DNA of 64,000 bases from DATGPD01 sp041398565 (GTDB lineage Bacteria; Planctomycetota; UBA1135; UBA2386): contig JAWKUN010000004.1 in NCBI GenBank assembly GCA_041398565.1, forward strand, positions 558,001-622,000. The letters are read 5' to 3'. Below the pieces are notes generated by a model, which did no database searches, was not told the DNA's origin, and was given only the letters and a program-made list of their open reading frames with translations. Of this stretch, positions 63,187 through 64,000 are shown one piece after another (the first letter of the stretch is position 1; each line of letters opens with the position of its first letter). The translations under genes and the position numbers were made by a program.

Positions 63187-63450
63187 CTCGCGTCGCACAC
63201 CAGCAGTTCCTCGCTGTAGCTCTGCACCGTGCCCAGCCCGTCGCAGGCCGAGCACGCCCCGAGCGGGCTGTTGAACGAGAACAGGCGCGGCTCCATCTCC
63301 GGGATCGAGCCGTGGCCGTTGGGACAGGCGCGCTGGGTCGAGAACACCCGGTCGTCGCCGCCCTCGGCGCGCACGATCGCCACCAGCCCGTCCGCCAGCG
63401 CCAGCGCCTGCTCGATCGCCTCGGCCAGGCGCGAAGCCTTGTCGGGCTCG
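63187..63450 (-). pseudogene. uvrA: Copied internal fragment of uvrA
   Basis: 264 bp almost identical (about four substitutions) to 61054-61317, in the same orientation, offset 2,133 bp. It encodes UvrA residues about 219-307, including the first zinc finger of module 1, in an open frame but without start or the rest of the gene. Both junctions are abrupt: left at a stop codon of the preceding gene, right at GGGCTCG followed by unrelated sequence. Confidence 0.9.
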
Positions 63451-63956
63451 AGGCCCTCGGGATCTGGATCAAGTTCGGCAGCCAAGTGTGCGCCTCCAGC
63501 ACCTACGAGGTCGACGCAACCGACGACGGCGCCGGGTCGGGCTACGCGAGTTACCTCGGCCCCGGATTCTGGGGCGTCACCGACGGTCTGGCGGCGGTCA
63601 TCGGTCTGATGGAAGGCTCGACGAACGCCATCACACCTCGCCTCGATGCCTTCGGCTTCCCGCGCGAGACCATGCGAGTCCTCTTCCAGGTCAGGCAAGC
63701 GGCGCCCAACGCCAACATCTTGCTCCAGTTGGGCTACACCAACCCGAAGACCCTGGTCGGTCCGTGCCTTCAGCTCGCCGATTTGGTCGCGTGGTTCCCG
63801 CTCGCAACCTCCGCCATGGGCGACGCGAGCCAACCGTTCACTATCCCCACTGGCCTCCTACATCAGCACATCTTTGCCCAAGCTGTCTTCCCAGCCGGAT
63901 CGACCATCCTGCGCTCCAACGGAGTCCGCCTCACCATCGGAGGCATCGTTCCATGA
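63451..63956 (+). pseudogene. Chimeric reading frame ending in a truncated GxGC domain
   Basis: The frame reads EALGIWIKFGSQVCASSTYE and on to GFPRETMRV from unrecognised sequence (63451-63679), then enters the 277-bp repeat (LFQVRQAAPNANILL to GGIVP). No proper start or promoter: upstream the frame continues antisense through the uvrA fragment. The origin of the first part is unknown. It parallels 62345-62674 in gene order, and its stop again overlaps the following gene. Probably a recombined remnant. Confidence 0.5.
63680..63956 (+). repeat. Direct repeat, copy 2 (277 bp)
   Basis: Partner of 62398-62674. Confidence 0.85.
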
Positions 63957-64000
63957 TGAAGTTGAAGTGTCTCCTTCTCCCGCTTGTCCTAATCGCTGCA
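63953..64000 (+). CDS. Second small secreted protein, N-terminus only (runs off window)
   Basis: From ATG 63953 the visible residues MMKLKCLLLPLVLIAA form a signal peptide, homologous to that of the 62671 gene but with a two-codon insertion and several substitutions. Same TGATGA overlap with the upstream frame. The rest lies beyond the window; a GxGC domain is expected by analogy. Confidence 0.6.
   Translation, partial: MMKLKCLLLPLVLIAA

Noticed and set aside
62592..63956. 454-codon frame spanning the mosaic locus
   Set aside because: It passes out of frame through the secreted-protein gene and antisense through the uvrA fragment; only the end is meaningful.

Overview
The window is chromosomal DNA of a very GC-rich bacterium with almost continuous coding on both strands. 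The gene content points to a member of the Planctomycetota: a Planctomycete-type c-type cytochrome domain fused to leucine-rich repeats, a secreted sulfatase, a 1,412-residue Ser/Thr kinase with a large membrane C-terminus close to an ECF-type sigma factor, FG-GAP and ELWRSDGT repeat proteins sharing a C-terminal GxGC domain, and a double-length UvrA as known from the PVC group. The lineage call is inference; no rRNA or tRNA gene was recognised.

Layout. 1-6.5 kb (minus strand): two paralogous secreted proteins, purM, a Nudix hydrolase, a secreted serine hydrolase and a phospholipase-D/cardiolipin-synthase gene. 6.7-13.2 kb: sigma factor, sulfatase (opposite strand) and giant kinase. 13.4-16 kb: small secreted, outer-membrane and membrane proteins. 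16-19.9 kb: dxr-rseP-ubiA-like operon with overlapping start/stop codons. 19.9-26.9 kb: cytochrome/LRR/YHS protein, a coiled-coil protein, CCA-adding enzyme, a pseudopilin and an FG-GAP protein, with a hairpin-repeat intergenic region. 27-36.2 kb: a type II secretion / type IV pilus-like machine (secretin with TPR tail, GspC/PilP-, GspM/PilO- and GspL-like proteins, pseudopilins, GspF) facing a divergent GspE ATPase. 36.2-39.8 kb: HEAT-repeat lipoprotein and a TolC-like protein. 40-44.7 kb: operon thiE - dead S26-like protein - thiL - tsaE - ECF sigma - putative anti-sigma. 44.8-49.3 kb: M14-like peptidase, K+ channel with RCK domain, DinB-like and terpenoid-toroid-like proteins. 49.2-56.1 kb: ELWRSDGT protein, then three pseudopilin/PilX-like genes and a HEAT protein. 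56.2-62 kb: double-length uvrA. 62.3-64 kb: a lower-GC mosaic locus with tandem copies of small secreted-protein genes and a 264-bp copied fragment of uvrA.

Many genes are tightly packed with GTGA/ATGA/TTGA stop-start overlaps, implying translational coupling. Several promoters can be read directly (xTGACx - 16/17 nt - TAxxxT), and some -10 boxes lie only 6-12 nt before the start codon, suggesting leaderless or near-leaderless mRNAs.

The most unusual part is the right end. Next to uvrA, a nearly identical piece of uvrA is embedded between two copies of a duplicated module encoding proteins with the same C-terminal domain that occurs on the FG-GAP and ELWRSDGT proteins. This could be a genuine recombination hotspot or an assembly artefact, and it should be checked first. 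Other points of note are a four-PDZ RseP, a GspL-like (PilM-PilN fused) subunit, a catalytically dead signal-peptidase-like protein inside the thiamine operon, and 17-bp tandem repeats abutting a well-formed promoter.
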